The notes under the pieces are model-generated. The model saw only the letters and a list, made by a program, of their open reading frames with translations. It ran no database searches and was not told the DNA's origin. Below are positions 24,435 through 32,046 of a stretch of DNA of 64,000 nucleotides, one piece after another. The DNA is taken from assembly GCF_030406325.1 (NCBI RefSeq), contig NZ_JAUEQY010000010.1, positions 124,001 through 188,000 of the forward strand, given 5' to 3'. Numbering within the stretch: the first letter of the stretch is position 1; each line of letters begins with the position of its first letter. The translations under genes and the position numbers were made by a program. The DNA comes from Actinomadura sp. DC4 (lineage in GTDB: Bacteria > Actinomycetota > Actinomycetes > Streptosporangiales > Streptosporangiaceae).

Positions 24435-25622
24435 GTGGCCTTGTCCGAGAGTGGCACCATCGGGAGCCGGCTTCGGGCCATCCGGCGCGAGCGGAGCTTA
24501 ACGCAGGAGGAGCTCGCGGAAGCGGCCGGCGTCAGTAGGGAGATCGTTGCGAAGCTCGAGCAGGGGCGCCGCCAGTCAGCGCGTACGACAACCCTAATGA
24601 AGCTGTCCGATGCGCTCGACGTTGATCTGTCCGAGCTCATCGGGAAGCGGGAACGTATCGGTGCCGACCGTGACGGCGGTCGGGTGCTCGCGCTCCGGGA
24701 CGTCCTCATCTCCCCGTCGCTCTTGCCTGGTATCGACAGTCAAGACGACCGCGAGCCGACTGCGGTGGCAGAGTTGCAGCGGGCCGTCTACGTGGCGACC
24801 GACGCCTATTGGAAGGGTGACTTCGGTGGGCTCCTCGCGCGCCTGCCTGGTCTGATTGGCGAGGCCCGACATGCGCATACGGCGATCGGTCAGGCCGCCG
24901 TGCGGCCGCTCGCGCTCGCCTACGATCTTGGTGCTTCGCTCATGGTGCACCTCGGCCGCGACGACCTCGCCGCGCTCGCCTCTGAGCGGGCGATCGTCAC
25001 CGCGCGTGGTGGCGATGACGAGCTGCTTTGGGCGACGTTGCACGCCACATACTCATGGATTCTGCTCCATCAGGCCCGAGTCACCGAGGCTGAAGCCCTG
25101 GCCGTGCGCATGGCCGGCCGCATCGAGCCGTCTTTCTCGGCCGCCGAGCCGCAGCGCATCGCCGCATGGGGCAATCTTCTCGTGACCGCCTTGGCGCCGG
25201 CGGCCGCGGCGCGGCGAGACGTCGCCGAGTACATCTCCATGGCGGGCGCCGCCGCCGAGCGGCTCGGCCACCCGGTCGGCGTCTGTCAAACGTCCTTCGG
25301 GCCCGCGACGGTGGCGATGCAAGCCACCCACGCCTACACCGTCCGGCGGGAGCCTGCACGCGCGATCGAGGCCGCGCGTCGGATTCGGCCCGGTGATCTT
25401 CGGGGCATCTCCCGCGGTCGGCATCTCCTCGACGTCGCCCAGGCGCACGCCGACGCCCGGCACCGCCGTGCGGCGGTCGAGTGTCTGCAAGAGGCGCGGG
25501 ATCTGTCGCCGGTGTGGTTCCGGCATCAGGGGGTCGCGCGATCGCTGGTGCGGGACATCCGCGAGGAGGAAACTCGCCCTTCTCCGGCGATTCGGTCTCT
25601 GGCCAAGAGCTTGGCCGTGTGA
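24435..25622 (+). CDS. XRE-family regulator with TPR-like C-terminus
   Basis: 395 residues. The HTH_XRE domain is at ~10-65 (IGSRLRAIRRERSLTQEELAEAAGVSREIVAKLEQG). The rest is helical, alanine-rich and TPR-like, as in actinobacterial XRE regulators that sense a ligand or protein through the repeat domain. Start GTG 24435 has GGGAGG only three bases away; the TTG at 24441 has better spacing (nine bases), so the true start may be two codons later. Three dyads lie upstream. It is followed by a small gene, an RsbW-like ATPase and a BldC-like protein on the same strand. Confidence 0.87.
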   Translation: MALSESGTIGSRLRAIRRERSLTQEELAEAAGVSREIVAKLEQGRRQSARTTTLMKLSDALDVDLSELIGKRERIGADRDGGRVLALRDVLISPSLLPGIDSQDDREPTAVAELQRAVYVATDAYWKGDFGGLLARLPGLIGEARHAHTAIGQAAVRPLALAYDLGASLMVHLGRDDLAALASERAIVTARGGDDELLWATLHATYSWILLHQARVTEAEALAVRMAGRIEPSFSAAEPQRIAAWGNLLVTALAPAAAARRDVAEYISMAGAAAERLGHPVGVCQTSFGPATVAMQATHAYTVRREPARAIEAARRIRPGDLRGISRGRHLLDVAQAHADARHRRAAVECLQEARDLSPVWFRHQGVARSLVRDIREEETRPSPAIRSLAKSLAV

Positions 25623-25633
25623 AGTAGTACGAG

Positions 25634-25674
25634 GCGTACCACTGCGCCCCGATAAGGCGTCGCGGGTGGTACGC
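25634..25674 (+). terminator. Inverted repeat after the XRE-TPR gene
   Basis: GCGTACCAC (25634-25642) and GTGGTACGC (25666-25674) are perfect 9-bp arms around a 23-base loop, 12 bp after the stop codon. No T-run follows, which is usual in high-GC actinomycetes, so it is either a terminator or an operator. Confidence 0.4.
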
Positions 25675-25748
25675 GGCGTCTCTGGTGTGCACGTGTCACG
25701 GAGTCTTCACTGTCGGTAGCCGCATGCGACCGACAACAGGAGCATCAC

Positions 25749-25997
25749 GTGCGACCAGAGAGCGAAACGCTGGATGCCGTCAGGGAGGCGGTATCGCGGC
25801 GACTGCGCGGATTAACACCAATTCCGGCGTTCTGTGCCTTCCGGGCTATCGCGGACCGCGGGCGCTGTTCCCCGGCCCAAAGGCTCAAGCCCACGTGTGA
25901 GGGCCCGGGCGAATATGAGCGGTTCGGCCACGGTGCCGCGAGCCGGCGAGTGATCGACCGACACCGGTCGCATGGCGAGCGGGCGTGCACGGCATGA
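25749..25997 (+). CDS. Small hypothetical protein coupled to an RsbW-like ATPase
   Basis: 82 residues from GTG 25749, which has AGGAG six bases upstream. Its TGA overlaps the ATG of the following ATPase gene. These two signals are why I call it, as there is no recognised domain. The product is Arg-rich and weakly helical at the N-terminus (DAVREAVSRRLRGL). Confidence 0.55.
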   Translation: MRPESETLDAVREAVSRRLRGLTPIPAFCAFRAIADRGRCSPAQRLKPTCEGPGEYERFGHGAASRRVIDRHRSHGERACTA

Positions 25998-26422
25998 CGG
26001 GCGTACGAGGCGTCACGGGCTATACCTATCGGTTTCCTCTTCCTCCGCATCCGATCGCCGCCGAGCAGGCGCGCATCGTGACGCGTCTCGCGCTCGACAC
26101 GTGGGACATGGACGGCATCGCTGACGACGCTCTGCTCATCGTCGCCGAGCTCGTCACCAACGCCATGAAGATCGGCGATGTCTTCCACCTCACGCTGTCG
26201 TGCCAAGGCGACACCGTCCTCATCGAGGTCTCCGACGGCAGCGAGGCGATCCCCGACCCCCAACAGCAGTCCCTCAGCCGGGTGGACGGGCGTGGGCTGT
26301 TGCTGGTCGAGGCGTGCTCGAAGGACTGGGGCTGGCGGCTGGAAGACGACGGCGGCAAGACCGTCTGGGCGCTGTGCGCCGACACCAAGCCGTACAAACC
26401 CGCCGTCCAGAACGCACTTTGA
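25994..26422 (+). CDS. RsbW-like ATP-binding protein (HATPase_c_2)
   Basis: 142 residues. The N-box is ALLIVAELVTNAMKIG and the G-boxes are VSDGSEAIPD and GRGLLLVEACSKDWGW. This is the anti-sigma-factor/serine kinase fold (RsbW, SpoIIAB), abundant as single-domain proteins in actinomycetes. It typically binds a partner regulator or phosphorylates an anti-anti-sigma factor; neither is encoded here. Start ATG 25994 overlaps the preceding stop (ATGA). Confidence 0.85.
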   Translation: MTGVRGVTGYTYRFPLPPHPIAAEQARIVTRLALDTWDMDGIADDALLIVAELVTNAMKIGDVFHLTLSCQGDTVLIEVSDGSEAIPDPQQQSLSRVDGRGLLLVEACSKDWGWRLEDDGGKTVWALCADTKPYKPAVQNAL

Positions 26423-26434
26423 AGAAGGTCCCCC

Positions 26435-26815
26435 ATGCCCAATGAGAATGATCAGTTGCTCACACCCCGCGAGGTGGCGGAGCTCTTCGGCGTCCGCACC
26501 ACGACGATCGCCCGGTGGGCCCGCGAAGGCCGGCTGGCGCCGACGCTTACGCCGGGTGGCCACCGTCGCTACAAGCGGGACGCCATCCTTCAAGAACTTG
26601 CCCAGGCGAGACCGGACGAGGACGAACGGCGCTGGGCCGATGACGCCGCACGCCTGTACGAGCAAGGGTGGACCATCCGGCAGGTCGCCCAGAAGTTCGA
26701 CTGCGGTTACGGCACCATGCGCCGCATCCTCCGCAAGTACGCCACCCTGCGAAGCCGCGGCGGAACCACCAAGGCGCTATCCGTCGTACGTGGCGGTGAG
26801 GAAACCGCTGAATGA
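26435..26815 (+). CDS. BldC-like MerR-type HTH protein with a second HTH
   Basis: 126 residues; GAAGG ribosome site. Residues ~8-55 are a MerR/BldC-type winged helix (LLTPREVAELFGVRTTTIARWAREGRL, then GGHRRYKRD). Residues ~70-105 look like a second, resolvase-style helix-turn-helix (LYEQGWTIRQVAQKFDCGYGTMRRILRKY). It is a DNA-binding protein of the kind that controls development in this group. Its 3' end overlaps the convergent methyltransferase gene by 39 bp. Confidence 0.85.
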   Translation: MPNENDQLLTPREVAELFGVRTTTIARWAREGRLAPTLTPGGHRRYKRDAILQELAQARPDEDERRWADDAARLYEQGWTIRQVAQKFDCGYGTMRRILRKYATLRSRGGTTKALSVVRGGEETAE

Positions 26816-27556
26816 CTCGTCCAGGACGGTGCGACCGTACGAGGCGGCCACGTCCACGAGCGCATGGGTCTCCGGACTCCAGCCGTGGGACGACAGCCAC
26901 GCCACCGGGTCCTCGCCGAGGCCGCCCTTCCACAGCTCGGCGTAGGACTCGATACCCGCCCGGTCACCGGCGGCGATCGCGGACGCGGCGTTGTTGCGTT
27001 CGAAGGACACCCTGCTGCCGGGGGCCGACAGCGAGCCCACCCGCGTGAGCAGCAGCGACGCCTCGACGGCCGTCAAATAAACCAAAAGCCCCTCGATCAG
27101 CCATGCCGTGGGCACAGCAGGGGAGAAGCCGGCCCCCACCAAAGCGGAGGGCCAATCCGTACGCAGGTCCACCGGCAGGGTGGTCAGCGAGCACCGCGGG
27201 ACCGCGTCGACGCCGGCCAGAACGCCGGCCTTGTACGACAGGACCGATGGCAGGTCCAGCTCGTACACCTGAACACCGGGGGCCCATGGCAGGCGGTACG
27301 TCCGCGTGTCCAGGCCCGCGGCCAGCAGTACCACCTGGCGGCAGCCCGAGGCCAGCAGGTAGTCGTCGTAGAAGCGAGTGCGGATGATGACGTGGAAGGC
27401 CAGCCGCGCCCGCGCCGGCGTCACCGCACGATGTTCCCCCGCGACGGCGAACGCCGCCGCGTACGGGTCGTCGAACAGCCGGTCAGGTCGCAGGCTCTCC
27501 CGCGCACGCGCCCGCGCCACCCCCAGCGACGTGGCGCCGACCCCGGACAAAGTCAT
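26777..27556 (-). CDS. Class I SAM methyltransferase of the LCM/Ppm1 family
   Basis: 259 residues from ATG 27556 (GGGG three bases upstream; the frame is open further but into the marR gene). The family pattern is clear: RPDRLFDDPYAAAF, IIRTRFYDDYLLASGCRQVVLLAAGLDTRTYRL (SAM-binding glycine loop), VYELDLPSVLSYK (acidic residue for the ribose) and AWLIEGLLVYL. Members methylate small molecules or protein carboxyls. Transcribed divergently from a MarR gene across an 18-bp palindrome, so probably controlled by that regulator. Confidence 0.87.
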   Translation of the reverse strand: MTLSGVGATSLGVARARARESLRPDRLFDDPYAAAFAVAGEHRAVTPARARLAFHVIIRTRFYDDYLLASGCRQVVLLAAGLDTRTYRLPWAPGVQVYELDLPSVLSYKAGVLAGVDAVPRCSLTTLPVDLRTDWPSALVGAGFSPAVPTAWLIEGLLVYLTAVEASLLLTRVGSLSAPGSRVSFERNNAASAIAAGDRAGIESYAELWKGGLGEDPVAWLSSHGWSPETHALVDVAASYGRTVLDESFSGFLTATYDG

Positions 27557-27567
27557 GAACCCCAAGA

Positions 27568-27585
27568 TACATCGGTACCGATGTA
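27568..27585. promoter_or_regulatory. 18-bp palindromic operator between methyltransferase and marR
   Basis: TACATCGGTACCGATGTA is a perfect palindrome, centred in the 40 bp between the two divergent start codons. A -10-like TAATCT (27584-27589) abuts it and lies eight bases before the marR ATG, suggesting a leaderless transcript. It is a strong candidate MarR operator controlling both genes. Confidence 0.7.
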
Positions 27586-27596
27586 ATCTACAAACC

Positions 27597-28001
27597 ATGG
27601 ACGGCGTAAGGCTCCACCGCCTCGGAAAACGGCTCATCGACCTCTCGCGCGAGGTCACCACCCAGGCAGGCGACGCGTCGCTCACCCCCGCCGAGATCGC
27701 GGTGATCGAGGACGCGCTCAAGCACCCCGGCAGCCCGGTCACCGACATCACGGCCCGTACGGGCTTCGCGCAGAGCCACGTCTCAGAGTCGGTGGCCCGC
27801 CTGAAGGAACGGGGGCTGGTCGAGACCGAACAGGACCCGGCAGACCGGCGGCGCACGCGAATAAGGCTCAGCGGCGTGGCACGACAGGCGGTGCTCGAAC
27901 GGGCGGGCCGGGACGCGGACGACGTCATCACCCAGGCGATACCAGAACGGGCGGACCGCGTGACGGAACTCTTGGACGAGCTGGCCGACCTGCTGCTCTA
28001 G
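27597..28001 (+). CDS. MarR-family regulator
   Basis: 134 residues from ATG 27597. The winged helix is at ~28-95: TPAEIAVIEDALKHPGSPV, ITARTGFAQSHVSESVARLKERGLVETEQDPADRRRTRIRLS, including the DxRxxxxxLT-type wing. No ribosome site precedes the ATG and a -10-like element is eight bases away, so leaderless translation is likely. Expected to repress itself and the divergent methyltransferase through the palindrome at 27568-27585; the ligand is unknown. Confidence 0.88.
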   Translation: MDGVRLHRLGKRLIDLSREVTTQAGDASLTPAEIAVIEDALKHPGSPVTDITARTGFAQSHVSESVARLKERGLVETEQDPADRRRTRIRLSGVARQAVLERAGRDADDVITQAIPERADRVTELLDELADLLL

Positions 28002-28005
28002 AAAA

Positions 28006-28482
28006 TCAAGCGCGGTCGAGCACCGCGGCCAGGTCGAAGACGTCCGACATGTCGATGGAAGACACCATCACGGCTTGGGTGCGGGCGAGGAAGGCGGCGG
28101 TGAACGTGCGGCCGTGGGCGTCGCCGGTCCAGTGCCACTCGGTGGCGAGCGCGCGTACCGTCTGGAGACCACGGCCGCATTCGGACATGTCGTCCGGCTC
28201 GGGCACCCGCGGCACCTTGTGGCTGCCCTCGTCGGTCAGGGCGACCGAGGCGCCGTGGCGCCAGCGCTGGACTTCGAGCAGGTAGTGGCCGCCCGGACGG
28301 GCCGAGGCGGTGTGCCGCAGGGCGTTGGCGGCGAACTCGCTGACCACCAGGACGATGTCGTCGACCCTCGGCAGGTCGGCCAGGAGGAAGCCGGTGAATT
28401 CACGGGCTTTCCGGACATGCTCGGGCAGGCCGGGAAAAGATCGTCGCCATATGAGTACGCGATCGTCCGGATACTCGTCCAT
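28006..28482 (-). CDS. RsbW-like ATP-binding protein
   Basis: 158 residues; AAAGGG five bases before the ATG. HATPase_c_2 features: IVLVVSEFAANALRHTAS (N-box), ALTDEGSHKVPRV and GRGLQTVRALATEWHW (G-boxes). It is an anti-sigma-kinase-type protein that commonly accompanies XRE-DUF5753/DUF397 pairs in these genomes, and such a pair lies divergently upstream. A long hairpin (28507-28561) sits 25 bp before its start codon. Confidence 0.86.
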   Translation of the reverse strand: MDEYPDDRVLIWRRSFPGLPEHVRKAREFTGFLLADLPRVDDIVLVVSEFAANALRHTASARPGGHYLLEVQRWRHGASVALTDEGSHKVPRVPEPDDMSECGRGLQTVRALATEWHWTGDAHGRTFTAAFLARTQAVMVSSIDMSDVFDLAAVLDRA

Positions 28483-28506
28483 GGCGACCCTTTCTCGGTC
28501 TGGTCA

Positions 28507-28561
28507 GGAACCGCGACCCTGGACTCGGCTCTCCCCAAGCGGAGCCCAGGGTCGCAGTTCC
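28507..28561. repeat. 16-bp inverted repeat in the divergent ATPase/XRE spacer
   Basis: Arms 28507-28522 (GGAACCGCGACCCTGG) and 28546-28561 match at 15 of 16 positions around a 23-base loop that can itself pair (GGCT/AGCC). As RNA on the minus strand it would be a stable 5' leader hairpin of the ATPase gene. It may be an attenuator, a leftover terminator or a protein site. Confidence 0.6.
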
Positions 28562-28779
28562 GCGAAGCGGCCCGGAGGACATGCCTCCGCGCCGCGGTGC
28601 GCGGGCGGCACCGGCGTACGTCGGCGTGGTCGACGGACGTCGATCACCGGACGGTCACGCCGGCCCGCCCAGCCTTCAGAGAAAAACGCGATTCCGAAGC
28701 GTTCTGTAGTCGCGCGATTACACTCTGACCCAGAATGATGATCCAGTGCAAGTGATTCAGCGCATTATGTGAGGAAGCA

Positions 28780-29628
28780 ATGCCGTACACCCCCACGGTT
28801 CGCGGGCGGCAGCTCGCGCGAGAGCTTCGTCACCTGCGAGAAGACGCCGGCATGACCGGCGAGCAGGTGGCCGCGAAGATGAGTTGGGAGCAATCAAAGA
28901 TCAGCCGGATGGAGACCGCGAAGATGCGGATCACGTCGGGCGAGGTGATGGAGCTCTGCGAGACGTACGGCATCGACGGTGCCAAGCGCGACCAGTTGGT
29001 CAAGCTCGCTCGCAGTGCCCGGCATCGTGACTGGTGGCGCGAGTACAGCGACTACCTGAAGAAGGGGTTCATCGACTTCCTGGCCTTCGAGGCCGAGGCG
29101 CGGACCTCCCGCGGCTACGAGGCCCAGCTGATCCCCGGCATCCTGCAGTGCGAGGAGTACGCCCGCGCGATCCTGTTAGGCGCCCAGCCGCGCCGCTCCG
29201 ACGAGGTCGACCGCGGCGTGGAGGTACGCCTCGCGCGGCAGCAGCGCGTCACTCAGACGGAGGACCCTCTCAACGTCTGGGCCGTCATCGACGAGGCCGT
29301 GCTCCACCGCGTGGTCGACCGGTCCGAGGTGATGGTGGCGCAGTTGAAGCGGTTGCTCGAACTCGGTGAGCTGGGGAATGTGTCGCTCCAAGTACTCCCA
29401 TACCGCGCCGGAATTCACGCCGCGATTGATGGCCCTTTTGTTCTACTGACCTTCGACGGCTATCCGGACCTGCTATATATCGAGCACCTGGTGGGGTGTG
29501 TCTATCTGGAGAAGCCCGCTGAGACAGAACAGGGCAGCCTGATTTTCGATCACCTCCGCTCGGCTGCGCTCAACACCAGTGACTCTACGGCGTTGATTCG
29601 CAAACAAGTCAAGGAACTCTCACGATAA
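28780..29628 (+). CDS. XRE-family regulator with DUF5753 domain
   Basis: 282 residues; GAGGA ribosome site. HTH at ~10-65 (RQLARELRHLREDAGMTGEQ, SWEQSKISRMETAKMRI). DUF5753 spans ~95-275: EAEARTSRGYEAQLIPGILQ, ARQQRVTQTEDPLNVWAVIDEAVLHR, LQVLPYRAGIHAAIDGPFVLL. This is the WhiJ-like regulator class that pairs with a DUF397 protein, here encoded 15 bp downstream. Likely a developmental or stress switch whose activity is set by the small partner. Confidence 0.92.
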   Translation: MPYTPTVRGRQLARELRHLREDAGMTGEQVAAKMSWEQSKISRMETAKMRITSGEVMELCETYGIDGAKRDQLVKLARSARHRDWWREYSDYLKKGFIDFLAFEAEARTSRGYEAQLIPGILQCEEYARAILLGAQPRRSDEVDRGVEVRLARQQRVTQTEDPLNVWAVIDEAVLHRVVDRSEVMVAQLKRLLELGELGNVSLQVLPYRAGIHAAIDGPFVLLTFDGYPDLLYIEHLVGCVYLEKPAETEQGSLIFDHLRSAALNTSDSTALIRKQVKELSR

Positions 29629-29643
29629 GAAAGGTGTTGCTGC

Positions 29644-29811
29644 ATGACAAAGTCGGGACTCTCCGCCTCGACGTGGCGGAAGAGCAGCCACAGTGGCAAC
29701 GGCGGCAACTGCGTCGAGACCATGATCGCCTGGCAGAAGAGCAGCCGCAGCGGCAACGGCGGCAACTGCGTCGAAGTGGCCCGCGTCGAGCAGGCGGCCT
29801 TGAGCGCCTGA
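29644..29811 (+). CDS. DUF397 protein with a duplicated core motif
   Basis: 55 residues. The DUF397 signature (W-x-K-S-S-x-S-G-N-G-G-N-C-V-E) occurs twice, WRKSSHSGNGGNCVE at residue 11 and WQKSSRSGNGGNCVE at residue 30, a 19-codon (57-bp) tandem duplication still near-identical in DNA. The usual C-terminal half (VAVRDSK..., FTxxEW) is missing, the protein ending VARVEQAALSA. DUF397 proteins (BldB/WhiJ-partner type) are partners of the XRE-DUF5753 regulator encoded 15 bp upstream. Ribosome site AAAGG upstream of the ATG. Confidence 0.75.
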   Translation: MTKSGLSASTWRKSSHSGNGGNCVETMIAWQKSSRSGNGGNCVEVARVEQAALSA

Positions 29812-29846
29812 AGTGGCATGCCGTAGCGGCATGACGACCATCTAGG

Positions 29847-29918
29847 GGTACGCCCCGCGCGGGAGGGCGGGCCGGTCGATCCCTCGGCCGCGGCGCTCGG
29901 CACCAGCCGGGGCGTACC
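29847..29918 (+). terminator. Inverted repeat after the DUF397 gene
   Basis: GGTACGCCCC (29847-29856) and GGGGCGTACC (29909-29918) are perfect 10-bp arms around a GC-rich 52-base loop with its own pairing potential. It lies 35 bp after the DUF397 stop and probably ends the XRE-DUF397 transcript. The remainder of the gap to 30130 holds no gene; a lone DnaA-box-like TTATCCACAG occurs at 30051-30060. Confidence 0.45.
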
Positions 29919-30130
29919 TCCTGTGCCACGGATCCCCGAAGAGGGCCTCGATACCCATCGGTATGCCTCAATATGACAGAAAGCGAATTTTGTCCGTTAT
30001 TGAGGTTGTAAGGAATGGTCGGCTCGGGTCATGGCAGTTCACCGGCGTGATTATCCACAGATAGTGCGGTGCGGCGGTGGACCGGCTTTGCGTACGGCAC
30101 AATCTCATTGCCGTCTGCCGAAGAGGGAGT

Positions 30131-30619
30131 GTGACCACGTTGGGAGCCGAGCCTCCAAGTCCGCCGCCCGAAACACCACAGCCCGGGGTGATCAGGCCCG
30201 ATCTCGACCGTCTAGAGCAGGTCTTAGAGCAGTTGCAGATCTCGTGCCTGCGCGACTCGCGCGGTCGCCTGGCGACACGCTGGCAGTCCTACAGTCTCTT
30301 CTTCACCCTCGACGGGGACGGCGACGTCTACGCCGCCCGGACGATCTACGACCGGTTCTTCACCGTGGACGACAAGCCCGCTCTGCGCAGCGTCCTCGAC
30401 GAGTGGAACCGCGACACCACCGGCCTGAAGGTCTACACCGCGACCGACGACGACGGGACCGTCATCATCGTCAGCGAGGCGACGCTGCACGTCGGCGGCG
30501 GGGTGACCAGCGACCAGTTCGCCGCCACCACCACGGCGTGGCTGGGCGCGGCCCGGTCCTTCCACCTCTGGCTCGGTCAGCGGCTCCCGCTCGCCGGACT
30601 GCCCGGTGAGCCACCCTGA
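30131..30619 (+). CDS. YbjN-domain protein
   Basis: 162 residues from GTG 30131; an upstream in-frame start (30077) or TTG 30140 is also possible. The YbjN fold is recognisable from VLEQLQISCLRDSRGRLAT, YSLFFTLDGDGDVYAARTIYDR, VLDEWNRDTTGLKVY and IIVSEATLHVGGGVTSDQF. YbjN proteins resemble type III secretion chaperones and are often regulatory, but the role in actinomycetes is unknown. The proline-rich N-terminus is probably disordered. The 3' end overlaps the convergent GNAT gene by 43 bp. Confidence 0.8.
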   Translation: MTTLGAEPPSPPPETPQPGVIRPDLDRLEQVLEQLQISCLRDSRGRLATRWQSYSLFFTLDGDGDVYAARTIYDRFFTVDDKPALRSVLDEWNRDTTGLKVYTATDDDGTVIIVSEATLHVGGGVTSDQFAATTTAWLGAARSFHLWLGQRLPLAGLPGEPP

Positions 30620-31089
30620 CCGAGAGCGGCGAGCGCCCCGTCGGTGAGGCGGAACATCGTCCACTCGCTGAGAGGCGCGGCGCCGAGCGACTCGTAGAAG
30701 CCGATCGCCGGGTCGTTCCAGTCGAGCACCGACCACTCCAGCCGCGCGTAGCCGCGGCGCACGCATTCCTCCGCGAGCTCGGTCAGCAGCGCCCGGCCCA
30801 GCCCGGAGGCGCGGTGGTCCGGCCGTACGAACAGGTCCTCCAGGTAGATCCCGTGGGTGCCGCGAAACGTCGAGAAGCTAAGGAACCACAGCGTGAAGCC
30901 GACGACCTCACCGTCCACCTCGGCCACATGCCCGAACAACGCGGGCGCCGGCCCGAACAGCGCGGCCCGTAGCTGGTCGTCGGTCATCGCGCACTCGTGC
31001 ACGAGTCGCTCGTATTCGGCGAGGTCATGGACGAGTTCGACCACCGCCGAAATATCGCCTTCCCGTACCGGACGAATACGACGATCCAC
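30577..31089 (-). CDS. GNAT acetyltransferase (diamine/thialysine acetyltransferase-like)
   Basis: 170 residues from a GTG with GGGAG seven bases upstream. N-terminal IRPVREGDISAVVELVHDLAEYE, then VGFTLWFLSFSTFRGTHGIYLEDLFVRPDHRASGLGRALL (acetyl-CoA loop RASGLGRA) and ARLEWSVLDWNDPAIGFYESLGA. The spacing and the FSTF...GIYLEDLFV signature match the eukaryotic-like spermidine/spermine (SAT) subgroup. Likely acetylates a small amine. Confidence 0.88.
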   Translation of the reverse strand: MDRRIRPVREGDISAVVELVHDLAEYERLVHECAMTDDQLRAALFGPAPALFGHVAEVDGEVVGFTLWFLSFSTFRGTHGIYLEDLFVRPDHRASGLGRALLTELAEECVRRGYARLEWSVLDWNDPAIGFYESLGAAPLSEWTMFRLTDGALAALGQGGSPGSPASGSR

Positions 31090-31273
31090 GCGGTCACTCC
31101 CTTCGGGACCGGCTCGCGTGACGGGCCGGCCGGCCTGTGTACCTGCGCAGACTAGCCGTCGGCCCAGCGTGGGGCGGACACCCCTAAGGCGGACAGCCGA
31201 CCGTTCCGGGCAAATAGGGGGAGCGAATCACAAGCTCACTATGTACGAAGTGCCCGCTTCGGCATATTTTTGG

Positions 31274-31290
31274 AGCGTTCCTGGAACGCT
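31274..31290. promoter_or_regulatory. 17-bp palindrome upstream of the DUF1349 gene
   Basis: AGCGTTCC-T-GGAACGCT is a perfect 8+1+8 inverted repeat ending 24 bp before the GTG at 31315, just after an AT-rich tract (GCATATTTTT). It fits an operator overlapping the promoter of this gene. Confidence 0.5.
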
Positions 31291-31314
31291 GTTCCCGGAC
31301 GTGAAGGAGACGGC

Positions 31315-31929
31315 GTGACGCACGTAGCGGAGCAGGTCGCGGTCCCCCGCATTCCCGTGTCACTGCGGTGGGATGGAGGCCCCGCGAACTCATACCTCCT
31401 CAAGGATGACGGTCTCACGATCGAAGCCGGTCCGAACACCGACCTGTTCATCAACCCGCAGCGCACTGCGGAGGCGCTCGACGCGCCGCACCTGGTCGCC
31501 TGTGCGCAGGGCGACTTCCAGCTGAGCGCCCGCGTACGCGCGGGCCTCCTCCAGTCAAGTGACGCCGGCGGTCTGCTGGTCTGGCTGAACGACCGGGCGT
31601 GGGCCAAGTTCGCGCTGGAGATGTCCGCACAGGGCGAGGCCGAGATCGTCTCGGTCGTCACGCGCGGCGCCTCCGACCGGGCCAGCGGCTTCGTGGTGCC
31701 CGGCGACCACGTCTGGCTCCGGATCGCCCGGGTCGGCGCGGCTTACGCCTTCCACGCGTCCCTGGACGGGGTGTACTGGCGGCTGATCCGCCACTTCGCC
31801 CTCTACGCCACGGACGAGCCGTCGTACGGCTTCTTCGCGCAGTCACCCACGGGTGCGGGCTGTTCGGCCACCTTCGACCGCGTCGCGTTCGAGGCCAAGA
31901 GCCTGGACCAGTTGCGCGACGGCTCCTGA
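31315..31929 (+). CDS. DUF1349 (concanavalin-like fold) protein
   Basis: 204 residues from GTG 31315 (AAGGAG five bases upstream). DUF1349 features: ANSYLLKDDGLTIEAGPNTDLF, FQLSARVRAGLLQSSDAGGLLVWLNDRAWAKFALE, VWLRIARVGAAYAFHASLDGVYWRLIRHF and YGFFAQSPTGAGCSATFDRV. The fold is a beta-sandwich related to YesU and concanavalin-like lectins. No signal peptide, so probably cytoplasmic; the ligand may be a sugar. A palindrome lies just upstream. Confidence 0.85.
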   Translation: MTHVAEQVAVPRIPVSLRWDGGPANSYLLKDDGLTIEAGPNTDLFINPQRTAEALDAPHLVACAQGDFQLSARVRAGLLQSSDAGGLLVWLNDRAWAKFALEMSAQGEAEIVSVVTRGASDRASGFVVPGDHVWLRIARVGAAYAFHASLDGVYWRLIRHFALYATDEPSYGFFAQSPTGAGCSATFDRVAFEAKSLDQLRDGS

Positions 31930-32046
31930 CGGAGCCGGGGTCGCCACCTCCTGCCGCCAGAGGCGACAGGAGGGCGTCAGCATGACCATCGCCACATAAA
32001 ACGCCCATTTAGGGTCAAGAGGTCGTTCTGGGGGGAGAAAAGAGGG

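Noticed and set aside
24185-24709. 174-residue minus frame across the island edge
   Set aside because: Ser/Arg-rich shadow of the XRE gene, and it covers the dyad array.
30051-30060. DnaA-box-like TTATCCACAG
   Set aside because: A single box with no cluster, no AT-rich unwinding element and no dnaA/dnaN/gyr genes nearby; most likely chance, not an origin.
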